Under the pieces are notes generated by a model. That model was given only the letters and a program-made list of their open reading frames with translations. It was not told the origin of the DNA and made no database searches. DNA of 43,401 nt from Stutzerimonas stutzeri (lineage in GTDB: Bacteria > Pseudomonadota > Gammaproteobacteria > Pseudomonadales > Pseudomonadaceae). The stretch is taken from the NCBI RefSeq assembly GCF_024451105.1, contig NZ_JANGEY010000010.1, forward strand, positions 77,006 to 120,406, given 5' to 3'. The translations under genes and the position numbers were made by a program. This document shows, one piece after another, positions 9,899 to 19,139 of the stretch (position 1 is the first letter of the stretch; the number at the start of each line of letters is the position of its first letter).

Positions 9899-9922
9899 AA
9901 AAAGGGGGCCTAGCCCCCTTTT
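9899..9922 (-). terminator. rpsB-tsf intercistronic hairpin (terminator or attenuator)
   Basis: A near-perfect stem AAAAGGGGGC / GCCCCCTTTTT with a 3-base loop, read on the minus strand, stands 33 bases after the rpsB stop and ends in a T-run. It has full intrinsic-terminator form. In bacteria with this operon an intercistronic terminator lowers tsf transcription relative to rpsB, and this hairpin fits that role. Extent of read-through cannot be judged from sequence. Confidence 0.75.
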
Positions 9923-9954
9923 CGCGCAGCGGATGACGCCTGACGCGACCGCTA

Positions 9955-10692
9955 TCAGCCTTCGGCGGCTTCGGAGGAAGCCTCGCCGGCGAACTCTTCG
10001 CCGGTACCGGCCTTGGCCTTGCCGCTCAGCACCGCGTCGGCCATGGCGCCCAGGTACAGCTGCACGGCGCGGATGGCGTCGTCGTTACCCGGGATGATGT
10101 AGTCCACGCCTTCCGGGCTGCTGTTGGTATCGACCACGCCGATGACCGGGATGCCCAGCTTGTTGGCTTCGGTGATGGCGATGCGCTCGTGGTCGACGTC
10201 GATCACGAACAGCGCATCCGGCAGACCGCCCATGTCCTTGATGCCGCCCAGGCTGCGCTCCAGCTTCTCCAGGTCGCGCGAACGCATCAGCGCTTCCTTC
10301 TTGGTCAGCTTCTCGAAGGTGCCGTCCTGAGCCTGGGTTTCCAGCTCGCGCAGGCGCTTGATGGAAGCGCGGATGGTCTTGTAGTTGGTCAGCATGCCAC
10401 CGAGCCAGCGGTGGTCGACGAACGGCATGCCGGCACGGGCAGCCTCTTCACGAACGATCTTGCCGGCGGAGCGCTTGGTGCCGACGAACAGGATCTTGTT
10501 CTTGCCGGCAGCCAGCTTCTCGACGAAGCTCAGGGCTTCGTTGAACATCGGCAGGGTCTTTTCCAGGTTGATGATGTGGATCTTGTTGCGCGCGCCGAAG
10601 ATGTACTTGCCCATCTTCGGGTTCCAGTAACGGGTCTGGTGACCGAAGTGGCAGCCGGCTTTCAGCATGTCGCGCATGGAAACTTGGGACAT
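9955..10692 (-). CDS. rpsB: 30S ribosomal protein S2
   Basis: S2 is a late-assembling protein of the 30S head/body junction and is needed for S1 binding. The 245-aa product begins [20 protein letters not shown] and carries '[25 protein letters not shown]', both diagnostic of bacterial S2, and '[20 protein letters not shown]' toward the end. The frame is open 21 codons upstream, but the ATG at 10692 with the GAGGAAT ribosome site fits the family. A 250-base gap to the divergent map gene holds its promoter and a leader long enough for the S2 autoregulation known in other bacteria. Confidence 0.97.
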   Translation of the reverse strand: MSQVSMRDMLKAGCHFGHQTRYWNPKMGKYIFGARNKIHIINLEKTLPMFNEALSFVEKLAAGKNKILFVGTKRSAGKIVREEAARAGMPFVDHRWLGGMLTNYKTIRASIKRLRELETQAQDGTFEKLTKKEALMRSRDLEKLERSLGGIKDMGGLPDALFVIDVDHERIAITEANKLGIPVIGVVDTNSSPEGVDYIIPGNDDAIRAVQLYLGAMADAVLSGKAKAGTGEEFAGEASSEAAEG

Positions 10693-10821
10693 CTCAATTC
10701 CTCGATGTATCGGGTTGGGCCTCCACGCACCCCAAAGTCCAACCCTCGCGGGCACCCAGGACAGTGTGTCGATGCGTGTGTGGTTTCAGTGCCTTTCCGG
10801 GACCACCCCGAAAAGCGCGGC

Positions 10822-10852
10822 GCTTTATACCATACCCGGGCGCTCGGCGAAA
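10822..10852 (-). promoter_or_regulatory. Probable rpsB promoter (-10 region) and leader
   Basis: On the minus strand TATAAA (10824-10829) within GGTATAAAG is followed at once by GC-rich GCGCCGCGC, a discriminator of the kind found at stringently controlled ribosomal promoters. The -35 is poor (TTTCGC at 17 bp). Transcription from here would give a leader of about 125 bases before rpsB, consistent with translational autoregulation by S2. The leader also has a GGGTTGGACTTTGGGG stretch with no assigned role. Confidence 0.5.
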
Positions 10853-10945
10853 CCCGCGCGCGTACCCCGCACTGCCCGCCGGCTCTGTTAGAATGATGCC
10901 CTTTCCTGTTTACCAAGGCAGGCGCAGCCGCGCCAGAGAGAGCTG

Positions 10946-11728
10946 ATGACCGTCTCCATCAAGACCCCCGCGGAAATCGAGAAAATGCGCGTGGCCGGCC
11001 GCCTGGCCGCCGAAGTGCTGGAAATGATCGAGCCCCACGTGCGCGCCGGGGTCACCACCGACGAACTCGACCGCATCTGCCACGACTACATCGTCGAGGT
11101 GCAGCAGGCCATCCCCGCGCCGCTCAACTACAAGGGCTTCCCCAAGTCGATCTGCACCTCGCTCAACCACGTGGTGTGTCACGGCATTCCCAACGACAAG
11201 CCGCTCAAGGATGGCGACATCCTCAACATCGACATCACCGTGATCAAGGACGGCTACTTCGGCGACACCAGCAAGATGTTCCTGGTCGGCAAGGTGCCGG
11301 AGTGGGCCACCCGCCTCTGCCAGATCACCCAGGAGTGCCTGTACAAGGGCATCTCGGTGGTACGTCCGGGCGCGCACCTGGGCGACATCGGCGAGATCAT
11401 CCAGAAGCACGCCGAGAAGAACGGCTACTCGGTGGTCCGCGAGTACTGCGGCCACGGCATCGGCAACGTGTTCCACGAAGAGCCGCAAGTGCTGCACTAC
11501 GGCCGCGCCGGCACCGGCCTGGAGCTCAAGGCCGGGATGACCTTCACCATCGAGCCGATGATCAACCAGGGACGCCACGAGACCCGTCTGCTCGGCGACG
11601 GCTGGACGGCGATCACCAAGGACCGCAAGCTGTCGGCGCAGTACGAGCACACCATCCTGGTGACCGAGACCGGCTGCGAGATCCTCACCCTGCGCAGCGA
11701 CGACAGCATCGCCCGCACCCTGCCCTGA
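10946..11728 (+). CDS. map: Methionine aminopeptidase, type I
   Basis: Map removes the initiator methionine from nascent proteins when the second residue is small. The 260-aa protein has the pita-bread fold motifs in order: substrate His in 'NHVVCHGIPND' (about residue 78), metal-binding aspartates in 'LNIDITVIKDGYFGDTSKMF' (about 96 and 107), His in 'EYCGHGIGNVFHEEP', Glu in 'FTIEPMINQG', and Glu in 'QYEHTILVTETG'. It has the short N-terminus of type Ia enzymes. The AGAGAGAG ribosome site precedes ATG. It is divergent from rpsB and 27 bases upstream of glnD, a conserved neighbour order in Pseudomonas. Confidence 0.97.
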   Translation: MTVSIKTPAEIEKMRVAGRLAAEVLEMIEPHVRAGVTTDELDRICHDYIVEVQQAIPAPLNYKGFPKSICTSLNHVVCHGIPNDKPLKDGDILNIDITVIKDGYFGDTSKMFLVGKVPEWATRLCQITQECLYKGISVVRPGAHLGDIGEIIQKHAEKNGYSVVREYCGHGIGNVFHEEPQVLHYGRAGTGLELKAGMTFTIEPMINQGRHETRLLGDGWTAITKDRKLSAQYEHTILVTETGCEILTLRSDDSIARTLP

Positions 11729-11755
11729 CCCACGCCCGCCACCCGGAGAGCACCG

Positions 11756-14467
11756 ATGCCGCAGCCCGAAGTGGACCTCGAACTGTTCGACCGCGGCCAG
11801 TTCCAGGCCGAGCTGGCCCTGAAGAGCAGCCCCATCGCCGCCTTCAAGAAGGCCATCCGCAAGGCATCCGAGGTGCTCGACGGGCGCTTCTCCGCCGACT
11901 GCGACATCCGCGCGCTGATCACCGGCCGCGCCTGGTTCGTCGACCAGATCCTCTCCGCGGTGTGGAGCCGCTTCGACTGGGGCGACGACGACGGGGTGGC
12001 GCTGGTGGCGGTCGGCGGCTACGGTCGCGGCGAGCTGCACCCGCACTCGGACATCGACATCCTGATCCTCCTCGACGGCGCCCGCCACGAGCAGCTGCGC
12101 GAGCCGATCGAGGGGCTGCTCACCCTGCTCTGGGACATCGGCCTGGAGATCGGCCAGAGCGTGCGCTCGATCGAGGAGTGCGCCGAGGAGGCGCGCGCCG
12201 ACCTGACGGTGATCACCAACCTGATGGAAAGCCGCACCATCGCCGGTCCCGACCAGCTGCGCCAGCGCATGCGCGCCGCCACTGGCACCCAGTACATGTG
12301 GCCGGCGCGCGAGTTCTTCCTCGCCAAGCGTGCCGAGCAGCGCGCCCGCCACGCCAAGTACAACGACACCGAGTACAACCTCGAACCCAACGTCAAAGGC
12401 TCGCCGGGCGGCCTGCGCGACCTGCAGCAGATCCTCTGGGTGACCTGCCGTCAGTACGGCTCCCTGACCCTGGAGACCCTGGTCACCCACGGCCTGCTCA
12501 CCCAGGGCGAGTACGAGCTGCTCAGCGCCGGCCAGACCTTCCTGTGGAAGGTGCGCTACGCCCTGCACATGATCACCGGTCGCGCCGAGGACCGCCTGCT
12601 GTTCGACCACCAGCGCCGCCTGGCCGGCCTGTTCGGCTTCGAGACCAGCGACACCAAGCTGGCGGTCGAGCAGTTCATGCAGAAGTACTACCGGCGGGTG
12701 ATGGCCACCGCCGAACTCAGCGACCTGGTCAACCAGATCCTCGAAGAGCTGCTGCTCGAGCAGCCGGACGCCGAACCGCCGCGCCCGCTCAACGCGCGCT
12801 TCCAGGTCCGCGACGGCTTCATCGAGGCGATCCACCCCAACGTGTTCCGTCGCACTCCCAGCGCGATCCTCGAGATCTTCGTGCTGATGGCCCAGCACCC
12901 GGAGATCCGCGGCGTCCGCTCGCAGACCATCCGCCTGCTGCGCGACCACCGCCACCTGATCGACGAACGCTTCCGCCACGACATCCGCAACACCAGCCTG
13001 TTCGTCGAGCTGCTCAAGTCCCACGAGGGCATCCACCGCAACCTGCGGCGGATGAACCGCTACGGCATCCTCGGCCGCTACCTGCCGGAGTTCGGCCACA
13101 TCATCGGCCAGATGCAGCACGACCTGTTCCACATCTACACGGTCGACGCGCACACCCTCAACCTGATCAAGCACCTGCGCAAGCTCGACCGCCCGGAGCT
13201 GGCCGAGAAGTTCCCGCTGGCCAGCGAGCTGATGGCCAACCTGCCCAAGCCCGAGCTGGTGTATATCGCCGGCCTCTACCACGACATCGCCAAGGGCCGC
13301 GGCGGCGACCACTCCGAACTCGGCGCCCACGACGCGCTGGCCTTCTGCGCGCGCCACCAGTTGCCGCCGTGGGACAGCCGGCTGATCGCCTGGCTGGTGA
13401 AGAACCACCTGGTGATGTCGACCACCGCGCAGCGCAAGGACATCTCCGACCCGCAGGTGATCCACGACTTCGCGGTGACCGTGGGCGACCAGACCCACCT
13501 CGACTACCTCTACGTGCTGACCGTGGCCGACATCAACGCCACCAACCCGTCGCTGTGGAACTCCTGGCGCGCCTCGCTGCTGCGCCAGCTGTACGCCGAG
13601 ACCAAGCTCGCCCTGCGCCGCGGCCTGGAGAACCCCATCGACCGCGAGGAGCGCATCCGCGAGAACCAGCACGCCGCCCTCGAGCGGCTGCGCGGCCACG
13701 GCCAGGTCGAAGGCGACGCCGCCGAGCAGCTGTGGTCGCAACTGGGCGACGACTACTTCCTGCGCCACGGCCCCGAGGACATCGCCTGGCACACCGAGGC
13801 GATCCTCCAGCATCCCGACGACGGCGAACCGCTGGTGCTGATCAAGGAGACCACCCAGCGCGAGTTCGAGGGCGGCACGCAGATCTTCATCTACGCCCCC
13901 GACCAGCACGACTTCTTCGCGGTGACCGTGGCGGCCATGGACCAGCTCAACCTGAGCATCCAGGACGCGCGCATCCTCACCTCGACCAGCCAGTTCACCC
14001 TCGACACCTATGTGGTGCTGGACGCCGACGGCGGCTCGATCGGCGACGACCCGCAGCGCATCGAGGAGATCCGCCGGGGCCTGATCGACGCGCTGAAGAG
14101 CCCGCAGGACTACGGCAGCATCATCAAGCGCCGGGTGCCGCGCCAGCTGAAGAGCTTCGGCTTCGCCCCGCAGGTGACCATCCACACCGACGCCCAGCGC
14201 CCGCTCAGCATCATCGAGGTGATCGCCCCCGACCGACCGGGCCTGCTGGCCCGGGTCGGGCAGATCTTCCTCGACTTCGACCTCTCGGTGCAGAACGCCA
14301 AGATCGCCACCCTCGGCGAGCGCGTCGAGGACGTGTTCTTCGTCACCGACGCCCACAACCAGCCGCTGGCCGACCCGGAGCTCTGCGCCCGCCTGCAGGA
14401 ATCCCTGGTCCGCCAGCTCTCCGACACCCCGGACAGCCTGACCACGCCGTCGCGCATCCGTTTCTGA
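11756..14467 (+). CDS. glnD: GlnD, bifunctional PII uridylyltransferase/uridylyl-removing enzyme
   Basis: GlnD senses glutamine and uridylylates or de-uridylylates PII (GlnB/GlnK), controlling glutamine synthetase and NtrB/C. The 903-aa protein has the nucleotidyltransferase site [17 protein letters not shown] with GG at residue 86 on and metal aspartates D99/D101, a central linker domain, an HD hydrolase domain with H509-D510 in '[14 protein letters not shown]', and two C-terminal ACT domains starting about residues 702 and 817 ('[19 protein letters not shown]') that bind glutamine. Length is normal. The GGAG ribosome site sits 8 bases before ATG. It is followed by dapC after 13 bases. Confidence 0.97.
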   Translation: MPQPEVDLELFDRGQFQAELALKSSPIAAFKKAIRKASEVLDGRFSADCDIRALITGRAWFVDQILSAVWSRFDWGDDDGVALVAVGGYGRGELHPHSDIDILILLDGARHEQLREPIEGLLTLLWDIGLEIGQSVRSIEECAEEARADLTVITNLMESRTIAGPDQLRQRMRAATGTQYMWPAREFFLAKRAEQRARHAKYNDTEYNLEPNVKGSPGGLRDLQQILWVTCRQYGSLTLETLVTHGLLTQGEYELLSAGQTFLWKVRYALHMITGRAEDRLLFDHQRRLAGLFGFETSDTKLAVEQFMQKYYRRVMATAELSDLVNQILEELLLEQPDAEPPRPLNARFQVRDGFIEAIHPNVFRRTPSAILEIFVLMAQHPEIRGVRSQTIRLLRDHRHLIDERFRHDIRNTSLFVELLKSHEGIHRNLRRMNRYGILGRYLPEFGHIIGQMQHDLFHIYTVDAHTLNLIKHLRKLDRPELAEKFPLASELMANLPKPELVYIAGLYHDIAKGRGGDHSELGAHDALAFCARHQLPPWDSRLIAWLVKNHLVMSTTAQRKDISDPQVIHDFAVTVGDQTHLDYLYVLTVADINATNPSLWNSWRASLLRQLYAETKLALRRGLENPIDREERIRENQHAALERLRGHGQVEGDAAEQLWSQLGDDYFLRHGPEDIAWHTEAILQHPDDGEPLVLIKETTQREFEGGTQIFIYAPDQHDFFAVTVAAMDQLNLSIQDARILTSTSQFTLDTYVVLDADGGSIGDDPQRIEEIRRGLIDALKSPQDYGSIIKRRVPRQLKSFGFAPQVTIHTDAQRPLSIIEVIAPDRPGLLARVGQIFLDFDLSVQNAKIATLGERVEDVFFVTDAHNQPLADPELCARLQESLVRQLSDTPDSLTTPSRIRF

Positions 14468-14480
14468 ACAGGACCCCCCG

Positions 14481-15683
14481 ATGAACCGAGCCCTCGACCT
14501 CCTGCAGCCCTACCCGTTCGAAAAGCTGCGCGCGCTGCTGGCCGGCGCCCAGCCGCCGGCTGACAAGAAGCCGATCGCCCTGTCCATCGGCGAGCCCAAG
14601 CACCGCTCGCCGGCGTTCGTCGCCGAGGCGCTGGCGGGCAACCTCGACCAGCTCGCCGTGTACCCGACCACCGCCGGCCTGCCGGCGCTGCGCGAGAGCA
14701 TCGCCGCCTGGTGCGAGCGGCGTTTCGGCGTGCCGGCCGGCTGGCTCGATCCGGCCCGCCACGTGCTGCCGGTCAACGGCACCCGCGAGGCGCTGTTCGC
14801 CTTCACCCAGGCGGTAGTCGACCGCCAGCCGGGCGCCCTGGTGGTCAGCCCCAACCCGTTCTACCAGATCTACGAGGGCGCCACCCTGCTCGCCGGCGCC
14901 CAGCCGCACTACCTGGCGTGCCTCGCCGAGAACGGCTTCAACCCCGACTTCGCCGCCGTGCCGGCCGAGGTCTGGCAGCGCTGCCAGATCCTGTTCGTCT
15001 GCTCGCCGGGCAACCCCACCGGCGCGCTGGTGCCCATGGACACCCTGAAGCAGCTGATCGCCCTGGCCGATGAGCACGACTTCGTGATCGCCGCCGACGA
15101 GTGCTACAGCGAGCTGTACTTCGACGAGGACAACCCGCCGCCCGGCCTGCTCAGCGCCTGCGCCGAACTCGGCCGCAGCGACTTCAAACGCTGCGTGGTG
15201 TTCCACAGCCTGTCCAAGCGCTCCAACCTGCCCGGCCTGCGCTCGGGCTTCGTCGCCGGCGACGCCGCGATCCTCAAGCCGTTCCTGCTCTACCGCACCT
15301 ACCACGGCTGCGCCATGCCGGTGCAGACCCAACTGGCCAGCATCGCCGCGTGGAACGACGAGGCGCACGTGCGCGCCAACCGCGACCTCTATCGCGAGAA
15401 GTTCGCCGCGGTGCTGGAAGTGCTGCAGGGCGTGCTCGACGTGCAGCGTCCGGACGGCGGCTTCTACCTGTGGGCGAAGACCCCGGTGGACGACGCCACC
15501 TTCGCCCGCGAGCTGTTCGAGCGCGAACACGTCACCGTGGTGCCCGGCTCCTACCTGTCGCGCGAAGTGGACGGCGTCAACCCGGGCGCCAACCGCGTGC
15601 GCATGGCCCTGGTCGCCCCGCTGGCCGAATGCGTCGAGGCCGCCCGGCGCATCCGCGCCCATCTGGAGAGCCGCCGGGGATGA
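14481..15683 (+). CDS. dapC: N-succinyldiaminopimelate aminotransferase
   Basis: DapC uses glutamate and PLP to aminate N-succinyl-2-amino-6-ketopimelate in the succinylase route to diaminopimelate and lysine. The 400-aa product is a fold-type I class I/II aminotransferase: 'SIGEPKH', 'VYPTTAGLPALRESIAAW', 'CSPGNPTGALVP', 'IAADECYSELYF', PLP lysine K246 in 'HSLSKRSNLPGLRSGF', and 'NRVRMAL' with the carboxylate-binding arginine. The gene order glnD-dapC matches P. aeruginosa, where the gene is annotated dapC. With dapD downstream it supplies two pathway steps in one transcription unit. The stop overlaps the next small ORF. Confidence 0.93.
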   Translation: MNRALDLLQPYPFEKLRALLAGAQPPADKKPIALSIGEPKHRSPAFVAEALAGNLDQLAVYPTTAGLPALRESIAAWCERRFGVPAGWLDPARHVLPVNGTREALFAFTQAVVDRQPGALVVSPNPFYQIYEGATLLAGAQPHYLACLAENGFNPDFAAVPAEVWQRCQILFVCSPGNPTGALVPMDTLKQLIALADEHDFVIAADECYSELYFDEDNPPPGLLSACAELGRSDFKRCVVFHSLSKRSNLPGLRSGFVAGDAAILKPFLLYRTYHGCAMPVQTQLASIAAWNDEAHVRANRDLYREKFAAVLEVLQGVLDVQRPDGGFYLWAKTPVDDATFARELFEREHVTVVPGSYLSREVDGVNPGANRVRMALVAPLAECVEAARRIRAHLESRRG

Positions 15684-15850
15684 TGGACAACCCGCTCAAC
15701 GTGATGACCGCGCTGATCGCCGTCGGCATGCTGCTGCTCGGCGTCGGCTACAGCCGCCGCGACAGCGACGCCGGGGTGGCCGTGCTGGCCGTCGGCGTGC
15801 TGGTGATGCTGTCGTCGCTGGTCTATCGCCTGTACCTCGCCTTCGCCTGA
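15680..15850 (+). CDS. 56-aa predicted membrane protein of unknown function
   Basis: A small ORF beginning MMDNPLNVMTALIAVGM overlaps the dapC stop in an ATGA arrangement, with a second ATG three bases on. It encodes two likely membrane helices (about residues 8-24 and 31-52) joined by a short charged turn, SRRDSD, a helical-hairpin protein. Codon use has the G/C third positions of its neighbours and the spacing (0 bases to dapC, 13 to yffB) places it firmly in the operon, so I consider it real. I recognise no family and propose no function. Confidence 0.7.
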   Translation: MMDNPLNVMTALIAVGMLLLGVGYSRRDSDAGVAVLAVGVLVMLSSLVYRLYLAFA

Positions 15851-15863
15851 TCCGGAGCCACCG

Positions 15864-16214
15864 ATGACCGCCATCCGTCTGTACGGCATCAAAGCCTGCG
15901 ACACCATGAAGAAGGCCCGCGCCTGGCTCGACGAGCACGACGTGGCCTACGACTTCCACGACTACAAGGCCGCCGGCATCGACCGCGCCAGCCTGGAGAA
16001 GTGGTGCGCCGAGCACGGCTGGGACAAGGTCCTCAACCGCGCCGGCACCACCTTCCGCAAGCTCGCCGAGCCGCAGAAGGCCGACCTCGACCAGGCCCGC
16101 GCCATCGAGCTGATGCTCGCGCAGCCGTCGATGATCAAGCGCCCGGTGCTCGACCTCGGCGACCGTACCCTGCTCGGCTTCAAGCCGGAACTCTACGCCG
16201 CCGCGCTCGCCTGA
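15864..16214 (+). CDS. yffB: YffB/ArsC-Spx family thioredoxin-fold protein
   Basis: The 116-aa protein belongs to the ArsC/Spx/YffB group. It starts 'IRLYGIKACDTMKKARAWL' with a single active-site-type cysteine C12 in CxT context and continues with 'RAGTTFRKL' and 'PSMIKRPVLDL', where the ArsC-type arginine and cis-proline lie. It lacks the further cysteines needed by true arsenate reductases, so an arsenate role is unlikely; family members have been described as glutathione-dependent thiol reductases of uncertain substrate. A GGAG ribosome site precedes the ATG. Its place between dapC and dapD is conserved in Pseudomonas. Confidence 0.88.
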   Translation: MTAIRLYGIKACDTMKKARAWLDEHDVAYDFHDYKAAGIDRASLEKWCAEHGWDKVLNRAGTTFRKLAEPQKADLDQARAIELMLAQPSMIKRPVLDLGDRTLLGFKPELYAAALA

Positions 16215-16250
16215 GCCGGCCGCCCGCCACTCTCGAAAGGAAACATCCGC

Positions 16251-17285
16251 ATGTCGCAGAACCTCTACAGCATCGCCTTCGGCGTCGGCACCCAGAACCG
16301 CCAGGGCGCCTGGCTGGAAGTCTTCTACGCCCAGCCGCTGCTGGCTCCGGGCGCCGAACTGGTCACCGCGACCGCCGCCGTGCTCGGCTACGAAGGCGGC
16401 AACCAGACCCTGGCGATGACCAACCACCAGGCCCACGAACTGGCCGCCGCCCTCAAGGGCGTCGACGCCGCCCAGGCCGCCCTGCTGACCCGCCTGGCCG
16501 AGAGCCGCAAGCCGCTGGTCGCCGTACTGCTCGCCGAGGACGCCGCACCGGCGACCACCCCGGAGGCCTACCTCAAGCTGCACCTGCTGTCCCACCGCCT
16601 GGTCAAGCCGCACGGCACCAGCCTGGCCGGCATCTTCCCGCTGCTGCCCAACGTCGCCTGGACCAACCAGGGCGCCGTCGACCTGGCCGAGCTGGCCGAG
16701 CGCCAGCTGGAAGCGCGCCTGAAGGGCGAGCTGCTGGAGGTGTTCTCGGTGGACAAGTTCCCGAAGATGACCGACTACGTGGTGCCGAGCGGCGTGCGCA
16801 TCGCCGACAGCGCCCGCGTGCGTCTGGGCGCCTACATCGGCGAAGGCACCACCATCATGCACGAGGGCTTCGTCAACTTTAACGCCGGCACCGCCGGTCC
16901 CGGCATGATCGAGGGCCGCGTCTCCGCCGGGGTGTTCGTCGGCAAGGGCTCCGACCTCGGCGGCGGCTGCTCGACCATGGGCACCCTGTCCGGCGGCGGC
17001 AACATCGTCATCTCCGTGGGCGAGGGCTGCCTGATCGGCGCCAACGCCGGCATCGGCATCCCGCTGGGCGACCGCTGCACCGTGGAATCCGGCCTGTACG
17101 TCACCGCCGGTACCAAGGTCGCCGTGCTCGACGAGCAGAACAACCTGGTGGAAGTGGTCAAGGCGCGCGACATCGCCGGCCAGAACGACCTGCTGCTGCG
17201 CCGCAACTCGCAGACCGGCGCGGTCGAGTGCAAGACCAACAGGACTGCCATCGAGCTCAACGAGATGCTGCACGCGCACAACTGA
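16251..17285 (+). CDS. dapD: Tetrahydrodipicolinate N-succinyltransferase
   Basis: DapD transfers succinyl from succinyl-CoA to tetrahydrodipicolinate, opening the succinylase branch toward meso-diaminopimelate and lysine. The 344-aa protein is of the long Pseudomonas type, not the ~274-aa E. coli type. An N-terminal domain is followed from about residue 180 by a left-handed beta-helix of hexapeptide repeats ('VRLGAYIGEGTTIMHEGFVN', 'GCSTMGTLSGGGNIVISVGE', 'CLIGANAGIGIPLGDRCTVE'). AAAGGAAA stands before the ATG. A hairpin pair follows the stop and may end the map-dapD transcript. Confidence 0.94.
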   Translation: MSQNLYSIAFGVGTQNRQGAWLEVFYAQPLLAPGAELVTATAAVLGYEGGNQTLAMTNHQAHELAAALKGVDAAQAALLTRLAESRKPLVAVLLAEDAAPATTPEAYLKLHLLSHRLVKPHGTSLAGIFPLLPNVAWTNQGAVDLAELAERQLEARLKGELLEVFSVDKFPKMTDYVVPSGVRIADSARVRLGAYIGEGTTIMHEGFVNFNAGTAGPGMIEGRVSAGVFVGKGSDLGGGCSTMGTLSGGGNIVISVGEGCLIGANAGIGIPLGDRCTVESGLYVTAGTKVAVLDEQNNLVEVVKARDIAGQNDLLLRRNSQTGAVECKTNRTAIELNEMLHAHN

Positions 17286-17302
17286 GCGGCCAGCTCGTGT
17301 AG

Positions 17303-17374
17303 GGTGGACAACGCGCGCAGCGCTTGTCCGCCGCATGACCAGGCGGTGGACAAGGCTGCGCCCTTGTCCACCGC
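17303..17374. repeat. Two neighbouring GTGGACAA inverted repeats (REP-like)
   Basis: Two palindromes built on the same core lie between dapD and csdA. The first pairs GGTGGACAA (17303-17311) with TTGTCCGCC (17324-17332). The second is a perfect 13-bp stem, GCGGTGGACAAGG (17343-17355) with CCTTGTCCACCGC (17362-17374), around a 6-base loop. No T-run follows. Same-core tandem palindromes between genes resemble REP/BIME elements. They could stabilise the dapD mRNA 3' end or act as weak terminators. Confidence 0.6.
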
Positions 17375-17416
17375 ACAGCGAACCGCCCACCGGGACCGCC
17401 CCCGACAGGAGCCGCC

Positions 17417-18622
17417 ATGTCCCTGCCCTCCCCCTGGCGCGCCGACTTCCCGGCCTTCGCCGCCTTCGCCGCCGACGCCCAGACCTACCTGGACAGCGCC
17501 GCCACCGCACAGAAGCCGCAGGCCGTGCTGGATGCCTTGCTGGCCTTCTACTCCGGCGGGGTGGCCAACGTGCACCGCGCCCAGCACGCCCCCGGCGAGC
17601 GCGCCACCCTGGCCTTCGAGGGTGCCCGGCAGAAGGTCGCGCAATGGCTGAACGCCGAGAGCGCCGAGGAGATCGTCTTCACCCGCGGTACCACCGAGGG
17701 TCTCAACCTGCTGGCCTATGGCCTCGAGCATCTGCTGCGGGACGGCGACGAGATCGTCGTCAGCGCCCTCGAGCACCACGCCAACCTGCTGCCCTGGCAG
17801 CAGCTGGCCCAGCGTCGCGGCCTCAAGCTGGTGATCCTGCCGCTGGACGCCGCCGGCGACATCGACCTCGAGCAGGCCGAACGGCTGATCGGCCCGCGCA
17901 CCCGCCTGCTGGCGGTCAGCCAGCTGTCCAACGTGCTCGGCCGCTGGCAGCCGCTGGCGCCGCTGCTGGCCCTGGCCCGCGCCCAGGATGCGCTGAGCGT
18001 GGTCGACGGCGCCCAGGGCGCGGTGCACGGCCGCCACGACATCCAGGCGCTGGGCTGCGACTTCTACCTGTTCTCCGGGCACAAGCTGTACGCCCCGGAC
18101 GGCATCGGTGTGCTCTACGGCCGCCGCGACGCCCTCGCCCGGCTGCGCCACTGGCAGTTCGGCGGCGAGATGGTGCAGTTCGCCGACTACCACGAGGCGC
18201 GCTTCCGCCCGCCGCCGCTGGGCCTCGAAGCCGGCACCCCGGCGATCGGCGCGGCCATCGGCCTGGGCGCCGCGCTGGACTACCTGGGCGCCCAGGACCC
18301 GCACGCCATCGCCGCCCACGAGGCCGCCTTGCACGCCCGCCTGCTCGCCGGCCTGGCACGCTTCGACGGCCTGCACCTGCTCAGCCAGCCGCATGCCGCG
18401 CTGGCCAGCTTCGCGGTCGAGGGCGTGCACAACGCCGACCTCTCCCACCTGCTCAGCGAGCAGGGCATCGCCGTGCGTGCCGGCCAGCACTGCGCCATGC
18501 CGCTGCTGCGCCGCCTCGGCATGCCCGGCGCGGTGCGCGTGTCGCTGGGCATGTACAGCGAGGGCGACGACCTGGAGCGCTTCTTCGCCGCCCTCCACCA
18601 CGCCCTGGAGCTGCTGCGATGA
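17417..18622 (+). CDS. csdA: Cysteine desulfurase CsdA (SufS-like, group II)
   Basis: CsdA is a PLP enzyme that takes sulfur from cysteine as a persulfide and passes it to CsdE. The 401-aa protein shows 'YLDSAATAQKP' at the start, 'ANVHRAQH', 'FTRGTTEGLNLLA', the PLP histidine in 'ALEHHANLLPW', PLP lysine K223 in 'FSGHKLYAPDG', and active cysteine C359 in 'RAGQHCAMPLL'. The cysteine loop is short, as in group II enzymes that need an activator. It overlaps csdE by 4 bases (ATGA), matching the CsdA-CsdE partnership, and tcdA lies close by, as the csdA-csdE-tcdA (csdL) set does in other gammaproteobacteria. Confidence 0.95.
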   Translation: MSLPSPWRADFPAFAAFAADAQTYLDSAATAQKPQAVLDALLAFYSGGVANVHRAQHAPGERATLAFEGARQKVAQWLNAESAEEIVFTRGTTEGLNLLAYGLEHLLRDGDEIVVSALEHHANLLPWQQLAQRRGLKLVILPLDAAGDIDLEQAERLIGPRTRLLAVSQLSNVLGRWQPLAPLLALARAQDALSVVDGAQGAVHGRHDIQALGCDFYLFSGHKLYAPDGIGVLYGRRDALARLRHWQFGGEMVQFADYHEARFRPPPLGLEAGTPAIGAAIGLGAALDYLGAQDPHAIAAHEAALHARLLAGLARFDGLHLLSQPHAALASFAVEGVHNADLSHLLSEQGIAVRAGQHCAMPLLRRLGMPGAVRVSLGMYSEGDDLERFFAALHHALELLR

Positions 18623-19035
18623 GCCTGCCCGCGGCCGCCCGCGAGGCCCTGGACGCCTTCGCCGCCTGTCCTGGCTGGGAACAGCGCGCGCGCCTGCTGA
18701 TGCAGTGGGGCGAGCGCCTGGAGCCGCTGAGCGAGGAGGAGCGCTGCGAGGCCAACCGGGTGCACGGCTGCGAGAGCACGGTGTGGCTGGTGCCCGGCGG
18801 CGACGCCACGCGCCTGCGCTTCCGCGCCGCCAGCGACGCCCGCCTGCTGCGCGGCCTGCTGGCCCTGCTGCTGCTGCGGGTCAACGGCCTCAGCGCCGCC
18901 GAGCTGGCCGAGGTGGATGTGGTCGACTGGTTCGATCGGCTCGGCCTGGCGCGCCAGCTGTCGCCGTCGCGCAGCAACGGCCTGAATGCGGTGCTCACGC
19001 GGATCCGCGAACTGGCCGCCGGCATCTCCCTGTAG
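18619..19035 (+). CDS. csdE: CsdE sulfur acceptor (SufE family)
   Basis: The 138-aa SufE-type protein accepts the persulfide from CsdA on C51 in 'NRVHGCESTVWLVPGG', the diagnostic motif of the family. The N-terminal 'CPGWEQRARLLMQWGERL' helix and C-terminal 'SRSNGLNAVLTRIRELA' are also family-typical. The ATG at 18619 overlaps the csdA stop, so the two are translationally coupled. The stop codon TAG (19033-19035) falls inside the left arm of a perfect inverted repeat, so ribosomes ending translation would open that hairpin. Confidence 0.93.
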   Translation: MSLPAAAREALDAFAACPGWEQRARLLMQWGERLEPLSEEERCEANRVHGCESTVWLVPGGDATRLRFRAASDARLLRGLLALLLLRVNGLSAAELAEVDVVDWFDRLGLARQLSPSRSNGLNAVLTRIRELAAGISL

Positions 19036-19064
19036 GGGCGAATTCATTCGCCCCTACAGGGAGA
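19025..19064. repeat. Perfect 17-18-bp inverted repeat at the csdE 3' end (GGGGCGAATTCATTCGCCCC type)
   Basis: The arms TCTCCCTGTAGGGGCGA (19025-19041) and its exact complement (19048-19064) surround ATTCAT, of which the outer A and T can also pair. The core GGGCGAAT..ATTCGCCC recurs in the element at 22854-22903, suggesting a dispersed repeat family. With csdE and tcdA convergent it may serve both genes as a transcription barrier, though no T-run follows on either side. Confidence 0.7.
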
Positions 19065-19139
19065 GATTGCCCACCATCGGGCGCACGGGGCATCGGCAGA
19101 TGGTCGCTGCGCGAGTCATCTACCCCACGACGTCCCAAC

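Noticed and set aside
10910-14356. 1148-residue minus-strand open frame opposite map and glnD
   Set aside because: Antisense frame of a GC-rich gene with strong third-position bias; residue content is low-complexity (Leu/Val/Gly/Asp repeats) and glnD on the plus strand has full family motifs.
15864-16214. Arsenate reductase arsC
   Set aside because: Only one cysteine of the active-site type and no arsenic genes nearby; the YffB subgroup fits better.
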